Assembly: GCF_001723175.1 (NCBI RefSeq)
Contig: NC_064652.1
Span: forward strand, 2,356,001-2,420,000
Reading direction: 5' to 3'
Source: Penicillium oxalicum
Lineage: Eukaryota > Ascomycota > Eurotiomycetes > Eurotiales > Aspergillaceae
DNA length: 64,000 nucleotides
The notes below the pieces were generated by a model. The model had not been told where the DNA came from. It saw nothing but the letters and a program-made list of their open reading frames with translations, and ran no database searches. A program made the position numbers and the translations under genes. Below are positions 1 through 13,033 of the stretch, piece by piece; position 1 is the stretch's first letter, and every line of letters starts with the position of its first letter.

Positions 1-898
1 CCTTGAATCCTCGAAATCGGTACATTGTTATCTGATGACTGGATTCACAGATGGGGGTTTCTCCTGGGTGGAATGGAGCTTTTTTTGTCCCTTTTCCTTC
101 TTCCTTCTCGTTAGAGGAATCCAGTCTGGTTGCGTGTGATTCTGTTTTTCAGCTGAATAATCGAACTATCTCAATCGGTCCTCGAAATGGGAAAGAAAAA
201 GAAAAAGAACTCTCCCCCCTCAAAAATATTCCATTCCTTGCAAGTCGATCACGGGTCCCCGGACGGGACCAGAGATGAAGAGAAATGAACACATGCCATT
301 TTCAAACCCCAAAAAAACTCAAGGACATCAAAATTTGAAACTCTTTATGTACATGACCCAATGAAGAGAGGTTTGCGCGAGTGGCGGGTGGATTTGTGGG
401 AATGGTCTGGTCTGGTTCGGTGTTTTCAATTACATTCACACGTCTCTTAACGACGTGCTTGCATGGGCTCAATGCGACAAACGAGGTTGTGATGTGCTCC
501 TGGTTCCGGTCTGATCTTCGGTTTTCAAAAAGTTCTTTGTAGGCGCTTTGACCAAGCGTGCGAGTATTTGTTAGATCGGGCGGCTCACCAGAGGAGATGA
601 CTTGTTAGGTTGAGCTTAGAGGGAGGTAAAGTAATCTAGTGGTCATTGCTGTCTTACTCGGGTCATCTATATCGCCTCATGGCATGCGTGCTGCTGCTAC
701 TAGAGGAAGGGGTATGTAGCAAATGCAGGTGGCTATGGAATTGGTGTATACTGTTTGAGTTGTACCTCGAACGAGCAAGAATGGTATTGGGTCCAAGCTA
801 AAGGCTTTTACATCCGTCAAGTCATATCAACAGTGGATGATACATGTCAAAGTCGATGTACAAATGGTCCGAAACAGACCAGGTATGCTGCCAAAAGT
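1..898. other. non-coding stretch, no gene seen
   Basis: I see no convincing gene here. The short open frames have no recognisable domain and no splice-linked partner. The last part presumably contains the 3' untranslated region of the minus-strand MSH3 gene, whose stop codon lies at 899-901. A neighbouring gene could begin to the left of the window. Confidence 0.5.
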
Positions 899-3800
899 CT
901 ACAGCTGCTCCACACTGGCGATCAACCGCTCAAGCAAGTCATCCTCTGCTGAGCCTGCAACAGCAGCATCAGGGCAAGTAACAACCTTGCTGACGACCTG
1001 AACGAGCGCAGCCAGTCTTTTTCTCTTGATCGTGTCCTCCAACTCGGAGCTTTTGGCTTTGGCGAGCTCCAATACTGTGGAGGGCAAATGCGCCAGACGA
1101 GCTACATTCAATCCGTAGCTTCGGTGAGCCACGCCCTCGGCCACCTCGTACAAGAATGTGATGTTCTCATCTCCGTCCTTCTCATCCGACTCGGTGAAAC
1201 GCATATGAACGTTTCGAAGCTCTCCATTCGGGAAAGAGCGCACCATACGTGAGAGATATTGGTAATGGGTAATAAAAAGTGTCAATGATCGAATGTTTCG
1301 GACCATATAGTCCAGCACTGCCTGCGCAATGGCCACTCCATCATGTGTTGATGTGCCACGACCTAGCTCGTCCAGGATCACTAATGATCGTGGCGTGGCT
1401 TGCTTCAAGATGTCGGCTGTTTCCGAAAGCTCAACCATGAATGTCGACTCACCAGCAAGCATGTTGTCAAAGGCGCCCATGCGGGTAAACACAGCATCCA
1501 GCAGGCCGAGCTTGGCCGAGGCGGCGGGCACATAAGAGCCTATTTGACCCATTATTGCAATGAGGGCAACTTGTCGTACAAAACTAGACTTTCCACCCAT
1601 ATTAGGACCTGTGACGAGGAGTGCCCGTGTTCCATCTTGGTCGAGATGAGTGTCATTGGGAACATAGCTGTCCGTGAGGATTCGCTCAACCATCGGATGG
1701 CGACCTTGCTCGACGTGAAGACATGGCTGCTCGGTGAATTCGGGTTTGACATAGCCCGGTTGCTGAGCGATGGTAGCTAGAGAAAGGAGGCAATCCAGTG
1801 TCGCAAGTGACTGAACACAGTCTCGGAAGGATTGATACTGGACGGCAATGTCCGCGAGGAGCGTTGCAAAGGCTTTGTCACACGCCGCGGCCAACGCTTC
1901 CTTGTGCTGATCTCGCTGCCGAATGAGTTGAACCACTTCGGGAGTGTGAAATCGCGAAACTCGTTTCGTCCCGCTCACTTTGATCCATGATGCCGGAACT
2001 TTCTTGATACCCAGCGAATTGTTTTCGATCTCAATAAGATACTCGATGCCCGCTACTGTTGCATATTTGACCCCTTTCCTTTGGATACGCTCACCGGCAA
2101 CCGTGAGATGTTCTTGGAGCTCGTGCTCGATGCTAGCGATCCCCAGCTTTTCCTCACTAATCTCTTCTGTTTCCTCTTCTTCACGGAAAAAAGAGTACTT
2201 GTCGTCGTTCCGGGCGGCGTGAAGATTGATTTTGTCCAAGAATCGGACAACATCCTTTAATATCACTGGCAAGGATGCAATCGCATCGCTGACCAAAGAC
2301 GACTCGAATCCCGAATCAGCCGGTGATTTCACATCGGCAAATTCCATTGCTATGGTCTGCATGGTTTGCAGAACGGTGAGCAGTTCTGGTCGCGTGCACT
2401 ATACCGAAGTCAATGGTCTGCTGAAGATGCGAACTGTGTCCCCGGCACACCACATACCTTGCCATAATAAATTCGAATCAGACTCTTTTCCAAGTCGCTT
2501 TTGATTTTACCAAGCAAGCTGCGAATTCGCTCCACCATCACCGTGCGAGCTGGATCTGTGAGCTCTTCGACAGCACCTGTTCGCTCTTCGAGGCGGACTT
2601 TGTCGAGCAGTGGCCGCCCGACCCAGCGTCGCAGAAGTCGTTGTCCAAATCTGGTCTGCGTTCGGTCCAGCGTCCAAAATAGGCTTCCTTTTGCCGAGAA
2701 GTCATTTTGATTCTGATATATCTCCAGACTGACCAGGGTGTTTCCGTTCAAAAGCATATGCGAGCGGGCTGAAAAGGGCTGAAAGTACTTCGTCAGATCG
2801 AAGACGTGCTCGAGCCCGTACTCAGTCATGTGCTCAATCATGGCAGAAAGACAGACGGTCACATGCTCGGGCAATCCAAGCACATTCTGCAACAATCTGA
2901 CAGCCTTTGCGTCCTCTTCCGTGCCCGTGTCTTTCATCTTACCAGCATAGAAGCTGGTGACATGGCTGTGCGCCTCAGCGGCTGCCGTCTTCTTCTTCGA
3001 GGTTCGTTCCAGACGCACCGCGTCTCCAAAGACATTCATTTTGCTTCCCGATAAATGACGTACGAGCTTTTCACTCGCTTTCGACATCTCGCCAACAATG
3101 AGTATCTCGCAAGGCGCAATGTGCAAAAGCCGCGTCTCAATTTCGCTGCGCATGAAGCCATCCTCGAAATCGTCATATATCACATCGCCCGTCGCAGGTT
3201 GGACGGCGACAATACCAACATGCACACGTTCGTCATTGCCCCAGCCCTTGGCATTGGTCTCCATCATGCAAAGCATGAAGCCTGTTGCCGGTGAAGCACC
3301 CCCGGCAGCAGCCATTGCACCATCCAGCCCTTCAATATCGTCAATGTAGGTTCCCTTGGTGTACAGGTTGGTCAATTTGCGAACAAAAGGTGCGTTGCGA
3401 TTGTCGCCCGCGGCTTTGAGTGCCGCCGTCTCAACTTGTCGAACTACACCGACTTTGTGGCCTGCAGTGACGAGGCGCTTAACGTGGACGTGCAGCCGAT
3501 GCACCGGAATACTGGCGGACGCAAACCGGTCGAGATGCGCCTCGGACGGATCTATCAGCGGTTAGTGTAGGTCCTTCGGTGACTCGCTAGTTGGAGGAAA
3601 GAATCAGCTCACGCTCGTCAAACCGCATTTTCCCAGGAATGCAGACGATTCCCAATTCCTTTGCTGCAATTCGGGCATCCTCGCCAAAGAACCGGAATTT
3701 ATATCCAACCTCGATGACGAGCACAGTATCCATATGTTTGCGCTTGATTTCAATGACCTGCTTCTCCATCGGCGTAAGCTTACTTCCACCTTTTTTCGCA

Positions 3801-4407
3801 GCACCTTTCCCTTTCGTCGGAGGCGCGGGCTCATCATCCTCCTCGTCTTCTTCGGCCTCGGCTGCGCCGCCGGTGGGATCACTGGTCATAGACCTGCCGA
3901 TGCCGATCAGACAATCAGGACCACCGAGCTTCTTGACGAATTTTTGATGCAAACGCTCTTTCTCCTCCCTCCTCATGGCCTCATCTGGGTCATCCCCTCC
4001 ATTATTTGTTGGTGCCACTGCGGGTGAACTTTGAAACTTGAAGATATCGGTCCGTTGGCTACTGCTGGGTTGGGGCTGAGAGGGTTGAGAAGTCTGCGCA
4101 AGTGATTCGACCACATTGTCCACTGGCTTGAGACGATTACTCCGAGCTCGTTTGGCAGGCCGAACTATGGCGTCTTCCTCCTCTTCGTCATCTTCCTGCC
4201 CGGGATCTTGTGATTCGGTTCCGAAACGGAGCCTTGCGGTGATGACGTTGCTCTTGTCGGGAGAATTTTTTCCGACGGAGGTATTTCGGGTCTCACTAGA
4301 TTTTTGGGGGTTGGAGACGGCTTCTGTGTGAAAAAGCTTGAAATTGTCGCTTGCTTGCGCTTCAAGGACGGAGAGGATGTAGAGGATTGGGAGGATGGGG
4401 GTGCCAT
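899..4407 (-). CDS. msh3: DNA mismatch repair protein Msh3 (MutS homologue)
   Basis: Msh3 pairs with Msh2 as MutS-beta and recognises insertion/deletion loops in nuclear DNA. Exons read 4407-3613, 3551-2458 and 2398-899. Introns of 61 and 59 nt have clean GT..AG ends and restore the frame. The N-terminus carries a PCNA-binding box (Q19, I22, F25, F26 in QATISSFF) after a basic KRK. Next come an acidic, disordered stretch and the MutS mispair-binding and core domains. The ATPase follows, with Walker [10 protein letters not shown] and Walker [17 protein letters not shown]. About 1129 aa is normal for the family. The ATG at 4407 is chosen because it heads the PIP box. The first exon changes frame between about 4310 and 4250: the three exons sum to one base short of a multiple of three. 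Either a base is missing (A6/T6 run at 4266-4271, or the adjacent 5-base runs at 4301-4310), or a 44-nt intron (4296-4253) is removed. Family assignment is secure; the first exon model is not. Confidence 0.93.
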
Positions 4408-5115
4408 TGTGTTTGGAAAGCTCGGCACCAGAGAAATTCGGTTGTGACTTGCCCCAATTAAAGCAACACTGCACCAGACATTGAAGCACGGTACTTGCCA
4501 AGACGCTGATGTTCAACCAGCTCAGTATCTATCGGCAAGGGTGTCACCGCTGAGCTCGACGCGTCAACTATAAGAATACCCGGGGACGCGATGGGCGTTA
4601 ATGAGTTGCTGAGTAAGCGAGCGGCTTCCGGTCACTGGGCTGCGAGAGTTGGATATCGATCCTTGCCCACCACCTGCAGTTCACCAGAACAGACAGGTTC
4701 CTCTACTCGCCTGGCAGATTCATTCGTGTCCAATTTTTATCACTAGTCATAATTACATAGAGGGCAAGTAAAAATAAAATACTATATGGATTTATAAGAC
4801 TACCGACCTTTCAGAAAGAGGTGCAAACGACTACCCAGAAGGAGAGACCCAGTTCATACCCATAACACCGCCGCAAATGCTCTCGATATCCACTCACGAA
4901 CACCATTGCACCAACAAATTGGTAAACACAACCTCACAGGATGCAATAAAACAAGTCGGAAGGAATTGCACCCCTTCCAGCTGAAAAATAAATATATCCC
5001 CACAGAGAGCCGCTCAAGCGCTCATGCACAATGATTGTCTCACGTGTCACACAAAGGTATGAATGCCAAAATCAACAACTCCGACAGAAAACGAATGCAA
5101 AAAGTATCCCACACT
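4408..5115. other. intergenic: MSH3 promoter and 3' flank of the next gene
   Basis: This stretch holds the upstream region of MSH3 (transcribed leftward) and, towards 5115, the 3' flank of the following minus-strand gene. It is AT-rich around 4740-4800. No open frame here has coding character. Confidence 0.5.
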
Positions 5116-6870
5116 TTAATCTGTGGCATGGGTGGTGAGATAGACCTGGGACAGATCCCGAGTACCCGCCTCAGATATGGTAGCTTGAGAGGATCCGGCG
5201 GGAGAAAGACCTGCCCAGCCAGCATTGTCGATGGTCTCCTCGTTAAAGGATTGGCGATGAAACGAGGTTAGCTTGAATGCTGGAGCTGGTGGGAAATGGT
5301 CATGGTCGCCGTCTCTACCACGACTTTCCAGAGCGACATTTCCAAAACCAGACACCGCGTCACTCTCAAAGAAGCTGGATTCCATGTAGTCAGTTATGTT
5401 CGGATCGTGGTTCCTCCAACATGCACCCACTGGATTCCACAGTGGAGAGTCAATGCGAGCCCCCATACCCAACAAAGGATCTTGGTTCGCTCTCTTATCC
5501 GGGGACTGAATGCTATGTTCATCAGTGTATGTGTTTAATTTGTGATCGCGAATAAGTCGGGCTGGAGTCAATGTGCCGCCCACGGTATGGAAGTCGGTGA
5601 GATGATCCTCCCTCATAATTCCGCGTGTGGTCTGGTCCTTGTTGTCTCTGTAGACAGCGAAACCCGTACGAGCTCGCGCTCCATGGATTGCTGCTGTGGA
5701 TAGTGTCAAGTCCGAATCCCCTGCCGAGTCTCCTGTGAGAGCCGATCCAAAAGAGCCCTTTGTGTAATTGAATATTGCAGGCTGAGGAGTTGCCCGAGTT
5801 TTCGAAGATGCCGTTCGGTGTGCGTCTGGTTTCGGACGCTTTCGATACCGATCCATATGGACATTGGGATCATTGTCACGCAGGATAACAGGCTTGAAGC
5901 GCGGTGGCTTTATGGGAATAGGACTTTCACCTTCCAGAGGGCTGTCATCTTCAATGTCACCTGTGATCACACGCTCTTTGAGCAAAGCTCCTTCATACGA
6001 GTAGATCTGCTCAGTGGGCTCCACCAGACGTGAAGTCATTTCCATCTGCTTCAAAGCGCTGCCATCCTTCTTCTGGTTGCGCAACTTCCGCATTGCCAGT
6101 GTGGCCGCATCGAAGACGTCCATGCCAGGCCACAGTGCACCTTTGAGCCGAACGATTTCATCTCGTACAACGACAACATTCTCCTTGTCAGCCTTCCTGC
6201 GTTGAACTTGGCTCACGACGAATGGATTGTTCTCAAAGTTCGGCTGATTGGAATGTTTCTTGCGTTCCTTGCGCGGAGGTCGGGTCGGGGTCACAGGAAA
6301 CAATGTGTTGTTCTCTGGAAGTGCCATCGATCGAGCGTTGTCTTTGTCATCAGTCATCGGATGCAGGTTGGAGTCCGCTTGCGAGGGGCAATTGGACAGA
6401 CCATTCGCGATGCATGCAGATTTGCTCGAGGCTGGCATTAAGGAATTCTGGTGAGTCGTCATTGAAGTCTCGCCTGCAGGACAATGATCTGCGAAGAATC
6501 GGTCAAAATTATTAGGAGAACCAGGCGGTGCCTTCAAATGATCAGAAGTGGCATTGCTAGGCAGGGAGGTCTCGGCGGTCCCGCTGGACACCGAGGGAGT
6601 TGACGTGGTGTCGTCTGATTTTCTTTTGCTGGTGCGACCAATCTTCGATGCAGCTCGATCTGAAAGCATCTTGGCGATGCCATTGGCATCGTACCACTGA
6701 TTGAATGCCTCCAGTAAATCCGCAGCGTCGTCGTGCTTGTAGCTGCGAACTTGAAGCTTGAACTGGTGAGCCAAGTGAGCCTTGGATGAAAGATGAGTCA
6801 GAAGATGAGAGACATCACTGAAAGAGCCCTGCCGAGGGCAGATCATGCACTCCAGCTTCGAGATGGCCAT
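5116..6870 (-). CDS. unrecognised fungal protein with one N-terminal C2H2-like finger
   Basis: A single-exon gene for a 584-aa protein that I cannot name. The ATG at 6870 is preferred; the open frame upstream has only non-ATG codons. Residues 8-32 form one finger-like motif, C8-x2-C11-x14-H26-x5-H32, resembling matrin/U1-type zinc fingers that bind RNA or DNA. A low-complexity Ser/Thr-rich region follows with basic patches (KRK, near residue 82). A better-ordered central block around RRKADKENVVVVRDEIVRLK looks conserved. The rest is polar and probably disordered. A nuclear role would fit the finger and basic patches, but this is inference. Its 3' end lies about 0.7 kb from the MSH3 start. It could equally be a chromatin, replication or RNA-processing factor. 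Confidence 0.75.
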   Translation of the reverse strand: MAISKLECMICPRQGSFSDVSHLLTHLSSKAHLAHQFKLQVRSYKHDDAADLLEAFNQWYDANGIAKMLSDRAASKIGRTSKRKSDDTTSTPSVSSGTAETSLPSNATSDHLKAPPGSPNNFDRFFADHCPAGETSMTTHQNSLMPASSKSACIANGLSNCPSQADSNLHPMTDDKDNARSMALPENNTLFPVTPTRPPRKERKKHSNQPNFENNPFVVSQVQRRKADKENVVVVRDEIVRLKGALWPGMDVFDAATLAMRKLRNQKKDGSALKQMEMTSRLVEPTEQIYSYEGALLKERVITGDIEDDSPLEGESPIPIKPPRFKPVILRDNDPNVHMDRYRKRPKPDAHRTASSKTRATPQPAIFNYTKGSFGSALTGDSAGDSDLTLSTAAIHGARARTGFAVYRDNKDQTTRGIMREDHLTDFHTVGGTLTPARLIRDHKLNTYTDEHSIQSPDKRANQDPLLGMGARIDSPLWNPVGACWRNHDPNITDYMESSFFESDAVSGFGNVALESRGRDGDHDHFPPAPAFKLTSFHRQSFNEETIDNAGWAGLSPAGSSQATISEAGTRDLSQVYLTTHATD

Positions 6871-7543
6871 GATTCCAGATCCAAGTCCGGAAGGACTTGT
6901 CCGCAATGTCGCGAAAAAGGGAAGGGGGGTTGGCGAAGTACACCTTGCAAGGTCTCAAGGGTTTCTCAAGCCTGTACAAAGGTGTGAAGGAGCGATAGAA
7001 ACAAGTAAATTTTGAAATGGGGAGATTGAGAGGAAGTTGGGTTGGAGGTGGGAAAGGTCAACAATGGCGCGTAGGCCCAAGAAGGTACGTACCGAGGTGG
7101 AGGTCACGGACTCTTTCCATTGGAGTGGCCCGACATTACGAGGAAGTAGCGAAGCAGGAAGTCTGTAAGTGTTCAACTTGACATTTTTCGATGCAACTGA
7201 AATTCGTATCTGCTTTATGGAACTAGAGAGTAGAGGAAGAAAGAAGGATATGTGCCACCATGTCTTAACAGCCATTAGGCCATTGTGGGATGATATGAAG
7301 CGGAATAAGTCACGGTGGGCATTGCTCTCCTCCTGCCTTGTATCCCAAAGTTCACAGAGGAAGAAAAACAGTGGGTTATTAGATGGCAAGAGGGTTCTGG
7401 AAGTTGAAGTGTTCAAGGAGCGCACATTCCATTGAGAACAGAATGTCATCGTTGAGAAAAACATCTTGCAATGACAGATTTAGGCATGCAGCTACAAGGT
7501 GGTGTCAGCAAATCATTCTTGATGAAAGGTGTGCAAGGACATA
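6871..7543. other. intergenic, no gene supported
   Basis: This is the upstream region of the finger-protein gene and the 3' flank of the prenyltransferase gene. A 169-codon minus-strand frame spans 6955-7464 but lacks domains and has irregular composition. It would sit in the promoter of the neighbouring gene, so it is not called. Confidence 0.5.
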
Positions 7544-8707
7544 CTAAATTGGATCTACTTCTTGCAATCCTTCATATCCCAGTAGACTGAGCCCTGCAAT
7601 GCCGAAGTGCGTATGGTAGACGTCGACCATGTTACCGGGGCGATCAGCAAAGCCGCCAGCTTCCGGATCCTGTGACGAGTCAGCGAAGGTACCGGAGCAA
7701 ACAAAACTGTGGTGGAACGAGTTCTCATCAAGCGTACCTGGCACTGAAGAACGAAAGAAGCAAGTTTTCTGCTGTCGATCCAATGAAGTCGATCGATCAT
7801 GGCCAAGCTTGATCCAACCCACCAGGCATAGCATGCATCTGGTAGTTTTTCTGGTCGGCCGTTGAAACCTCCTTTTTCTATTTGACGCTCGCTCAACCAT
7901 GCGCCGAGTCGATCCTTATTGACCAAGTCCATCCGTCCGGCGATGGCCAAAGCTCCAATACAGGTGAATACTTGGCCCGAATGAGACTCCGCGCCAGGAG
8001 TGACACCGTAGGCGCCATCGAGATTCTCGCAGCTCTGAATGTATGAGATGGCTTTTGGAACGTCGACCAAATTCAACAGATCCAGGAGAGACAGAGCGTT
8101 CAGTGCACCGTAGAGGAAACGGGTATCTGTCTCACCCCACTGATCTCCCATAAAGGAGCCATCATCCTTGTTCTGTAGGTGTGCAATGACTGAAAAAAGC
8201 TCGGTCAGTTTGTGGATCATGAAAATCAGGGCACCTCGATGTGCACTTACAGGACCCAACTTTCCGCTTACCCCCAAGGCCACGCCTCTCAAGCTCATCC
8301 ACTGCATCAATGGTGACCAGAATCTGCACTGCAGAGACTGTGTAGAGCATGTGCGCATCGTGACCGGGGGCTGCACCAAAACCTCCATTGTCATTCTGGC
8401 AGGAAAGCACGAAGTCAATAGTTTCATCGCGAGGCAAAGCATCGGGATGTCCAAGCAGGTGGAGAGCAGTCAGCCCCCAATAAACCCCATTGAGGCGTAA
8501 GTGTTCTGTCAACCAGTATTCCAGCTCATCTTTTCGCTGTAAACACAGGTTAATCTATGGTCCCTACCGTATGATCTTGCATCGCTGGTTGCGGAGATAA
8601 GCACGCACAGTGTCCAGGTTCTTAATGTAAGCAACATGCTTTGCGACGTGCAGCTCCTGGTCTGATAAAGTGCCTCCAGCCCTACCTGGGCCGGACACTA
8701 GCGCCAT
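7544..8707 (-). CDS. bet2: Rab geranylgeranyltransferase (type II) beta subunit
   Basis: Catalytic beta subunit that attaches geranylgeranyl groups to C-terminal cysteines of Rab GTPases, with an alpha subunit and Rab escort protein, in the cytoplasm. Exons 8707-8609, 8536-8251, 8189-7738 and 7669-7544 are joined across GT..AG introns of 72, 61 and 68 nt, giving 320 aa, the usual length. The prenyltransferase alpha-alpha barrel repeats are obvious, for example [44 protein letters not shown] and GGFADRPG. Zinc ligands are seen as the Asp and Cys of LPDACYAWW and the His of VYHTHFG. The loop GDQWGE is typical of the Rab enzyme rather than farnesyl- or GGTase-I subunits. The 5-kb gap upstream is unusually long for a housekeeping promoter. 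Confidence 0.95.
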
Positions 8708-10293
8708 AGTGTTGATTTATGCAGAGAGATCGTAGTTCCGCACTGGATTGTCAGGGTCCTACTAAGACCAGCAATGAGTGATTCCGGGGGGCGTTAGTGA
8801 CTCAGAGCAACACCATGTTAATATTCACTATGCTCAAGTGATAAAATCAAGCACAGGTATGAGAGACCAGTCGCCAAGATCAAAGCTGTCATTAAGCTAA
8901 GATGCTTTAGCGAGCGCCACTATCGCGTCTGTTGAGCCGCGGGGGTAGTTCCATCAAAGGAGTTGGCGCGGGACGCCCGGGCAACGTCAGCTGGTGTCGA
9001 CTTTTAAATGTTGTGTGGCCACGTGACCAACCCTGCAGGTTCTTGGGGCTCTCAAGTGGAGCTGAGTAGCCCCTCCGTCCATCATCTCCTGCAATTCTGT
9101 CACAGTGTATGGTCTTTTCAGTAGTGAACCCAGTACAGATAGATGCCTTTAAGTAGGGAAATGTCTCAGGAGAATCACATCACAATCATTCATAGGTAGC
9201 ACTCTCTGCTGCTCTTTCCTCTACCTGTATTACCTACGTGTGAAAGATACATGCACGTGATCTGAATTTGGGCTTCGGGAAATAATTGCAGGCAGCGGGA
9301 GTTTCGTTCATTTTTGACTTTATTGGATTGGAGTTGCGTGGTTGCTAATACGCCGACTCGCTGATATTCTATTGATACAATAATACTATATTTCAATCTG
9401 TATAATGCGCTTTTTCAGCGAGAAGATTACATCTGGGCCTACCATAAAGTAAGATCAACGCCCACTTATGTGCTAGCACCTACTGATGTGCCAGCAGATC
9501 CATATGCAATCCATGCTTGTGATAACCGACCTTAAGCATAGAAATCTTCTTCCTTGGTGAACGTGTGATTGAAACCCTCTCCGTCCATTCCTTCTCTGTT
9601 CGATTTCTAGATCTAGGTAAATTTGAGGATTTAATTCGTTATTATGGAAGCAGTGCTAGAAAAGTCTAGTATGACATCATGAGTGCTTCGTGTCCATACA
9701 AAGCTCCATGGATGGATTTAGGCATCAATCCGAGTTGAATTTTCGGGAGTTTCGCGGGACTAGGTGACTATCGGGCATCCACGGACATATATTGTCGCAT
9801 GGATGGAGTGGGGTGAAGAAATTTGAGAGTCACCCGGCAGGCACTAGATGAGTATTTTTTGGCTTTAGGACACATCAGAACGATCCATAGATACTATTGA
9901 TCAAGGACGGGACAGCCCCTAGCTGGACACATGGTAGACAAAATTTGAAGCATTTACGGGCTATGGATATGAGGCAAGCCAGCGCAGATCGAGTGACTCA
10001 AATATGTACTGCGCAGCAGTTAAGACTTATGTCCCTCACTAGGATCCATAACGAGGTCCTTGTTGGAGGAATATTCTGGTGCCTCAGTAATGTCGGAGTA
10101 AGCGTTGATAATTACTAAGACACTGAGTCAAGCTAAGGTGGGAGAAGCTAACAATTGCCCTGAAAAATAAGTACCTCACAAGTCACCCTCCATCAACTGG
10201 AAGGACATGGAATATATTAGATGGGATATATATCCGTATGTCAGAGACGGGTGTTGCTAGGTACTAAAGCATGGTCTTTATGATAAACTGCTA

Positions 10294-10320
10294 CATTTGT
10301 GCATTTGTGCATTTATGCAC
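10294..10320. repeat. short tandem repeat (8-mer, about three units)
   Basis: Three successive units of the type CATTTGTG / CATTTGTG / CATTTATG followed by CAC. It lies inside the long gene-free stretch. No function can be assigned. Confidence 0.7.
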
Positions 10321-12143
10321 CGGTCTATTTAGTGAAATAATGTGTGGGTCATCTGTATATAGCTCGGTTTAGACTACAGTGCGATAAGGATCATGGAATA
10401 GATAAAATCCCGAATTTCGTCTATCTTACCCGGAGAAGCCATTACTGAATAGCGGACAAAGTTCAGTTTGCCTCCGTAAAGGCAGAAAGTACCTTAGGTA
10501 CCAAACATTGCAAATGAACCTAAGACCTGCGACCCGGAGCTCATGTTACACTACACCAAGTCGCAACGTCGTGTATTTCGTCACTTTCCAGAAGTTCTGG
10601 TGTCCAGGTCTCGGGTTGTTGAGTCCCGCCCTGCCGGTGACTGAAACTCTTTCGTGATCCGAGCATTCCGACTCCTGAAACCTGGATATTTTAACCTTTG
10701 AACATCCCTCCTAGTCGGAAAATATCAAAATCCCAATTTTCTCGGTAGCTGTCTGCTAATCGAGATATTACCCACATGTGGATGTATAAGTGTAAATATT
10801 CAAGTCGGGATGTCCTCTTCTCAGCTTTTCATCTTCGTTGCCGACACACGCGATCTGCCCTGATTCTGATTTCTGTAACAGGTCCAACCACGGATCAGGT
10901 CAGTATATCATCCACTGAGTCGAGATCGGAATCTTCCTATTGGCTCAGGCACCTCCGACGCGTGCACGACGATGCTTTTAATAGGCAGTGGATCTTGTCT
11001 GATACAGTACTAATAAGACAATACAGCTGTACAGAACTTTGGTTCTCCACTCAACGTTGACCACAGGCTGCGACAAGCTCCCCACTCCATCTGATTCACG
11101 TATCCAATTAACAATAAGTATTGTAGCACCGGTAGGCACAATTCCGTCAGTTATCCCGTAGCTCAAACCTTGTTGGGCTCAAACGAATCGAAAGCCCTGC
11201 TGATTGATTGCATTGGCGGTGATGATATATAATCGTAGCTTGCCCAGGAGGGAGGGCCACTGATGGTATTATAGTGCGCGGCCCCGAGCTTAAAGTGCCA
11301 TTAGACTTCTCAATACATTCCCAATCATCCATCAAAAATAACGCCGCGGGCGAATATTGCCTAAGCTTGGTTGGTGCTTACATCTCAGTCATGCCAATGA
11401 CTACCTCGCGCCATGGAAGCCCTTGATAAGCACCCCCGGGGCTTCAACCGAATCCTGTCGGAAAGTCAACACAATGCTATGAGAGGGCAGCTGTGTGCGA
11501 ACTCAGAAGTGGAAAGGAGCGAGCAAGAATGGCCCAGCAAAGTGGAAGGTGAGCCCTGTATTACTAGTCCGCTATCGGAACATGCTCAGCCTGTGCTATC
11601 TTCGAGGTAAAGGAATCCATCAGGTCAAGAATGCCTAGACTTGGAAACTGAAATATGAATTGACCTATTCCATGTTGGACAGCTTTTACTACCTTTTCAT
11701 CCCCTTTTGACGCTCGCATGGGACAAACTCGCCTCAAGCGCACCAAGAAGGTCAGATTGACCTAGCTGGTTAGGCAGAACCCCCATCTGTACCCCACCTG
11801 TTTGAGCCAAGGAGATACTTGTAGCTTTCGCGTGGATGAGTATTCGTATGATCATTGACACAAGAAAGTGTAGGGATAGATAAGCATTGTCGATGGCTGA
11901 AGTGCTCAAACGACAAGTCCGCCGGTCCACCCAGGGTACAGTGTTAATAAAATAAGACCAAGACAGTGGACACCTCAGCCCGTGGGCAGTGGACATGGGG
12001 CACAGAGCACAGATCGTCGCTCAGCCAGGTACCGATACAAATCCTCCCAGACTCGACGGTGTTCCCCACCGTTGCTCTTTTACCCTTTCCGGCCTCTACA
12101 ATGTACGGTGTACAGCGGACGGACCACGCTACTAAATGGTAGT

Positions 12144-12164
12144 GTACCATGTACCGTGTACCGT
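12144..12164. repeat. three tandem GTACCRT heptamers
   Basis: GTACCAT followed by two GTACCGT units, abutting exactly. A related GTACGGTGTAC sequence lies about 40 bases upstream, near 12103-12113, making a small GTAC-rich cluster. It could bind a dimeric factor or be chance; nothing else supports a role. Confidence 0.6.
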
Positions 12165-13013
12165 GAATGACTCTAGAAATGATAGAAAGTCGTCTGTCTG
12201 AACAGAGAGATTCGAGAGACACATACAATCCACCGTTCAGCAGAGGGGTTAGCTTTGTCACACTCATCATCCATTTCTGAGGCATCTTTATTTTTGAGTT
12301 CGCCAACATTGTGCTCCCTGTTCACGAGACATGCCATACCAAATAAGGGTATCGACCATTGTACACATTACAAGAGATCCCAGGACTCGGACCTGTGACG
12401 GGACCGTGGCCTTGGGGCCATGCAGGAATGCATGAATGCGCGAATGCGTGGTTGCCTCAGTCCTGCCGTGCCCCGTCCAGCCATTAAACTCGAAAGTCAC
12501 CTGTCAGACCGCCCCCGTGCTATCGTGCATTTGCCCCCATGGAACTGTTTGTTGCTGTAATCAGATTTCCCACTCGCCCATTTCCCATAGACCTGACGCG
12601 TGACGATCATCTCCCCTCAAATTCCCTGGAGTTCGTGGTTTTCATTTTGATCCACACATAAAAGCGATTGCCGGTGTGGCGAGCAAGGCTGCTCGACGCT
12701 TCCTAGTGGGCCATAGTCCGGACTACCCCTGGTGGATTCACGCAGCCGCTACTCCAGCGCTAAATTCAATAATAGGGGACGACCGTGTGAGAATAATCTC
12801 TCAATCCCTCCTCTCCCCTTGGATCACTCCTAGTGACTTTAGAGTTAAGATTTCTCTCTGTCGTATCGCCCTTGCTCCTGATCAGTTTCTTTCTGGTCAG
12901 CCTCCCGCATTTTGTGCGCCGTGTCGCCTGCTGCTCCGTCGATCCACCCGACCTCGACACGCTGGAAAAGAGGGGGTAAAAAGTGACGGGATCTTGTCCA
13001 AAAATTTACACCA

Positions 13014-13033
13014 CCCCCCCCCCCCCCCCCCCC
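13014..13033 (+). repeat. C20 homopolymer
   Basis: An uninterrupted run of 20 C, about 720 bases upstream of the RhoGAP start codon, in the probable promoter/leader. The exact length is likely to be unreliable in any assembly. Confidence 0.9.

Noticed and set aside
6955..7464. 169-codon minus-strand frame
   Set aside because: Irregular composition, no domain, in the upstream region of a well-supported gene.
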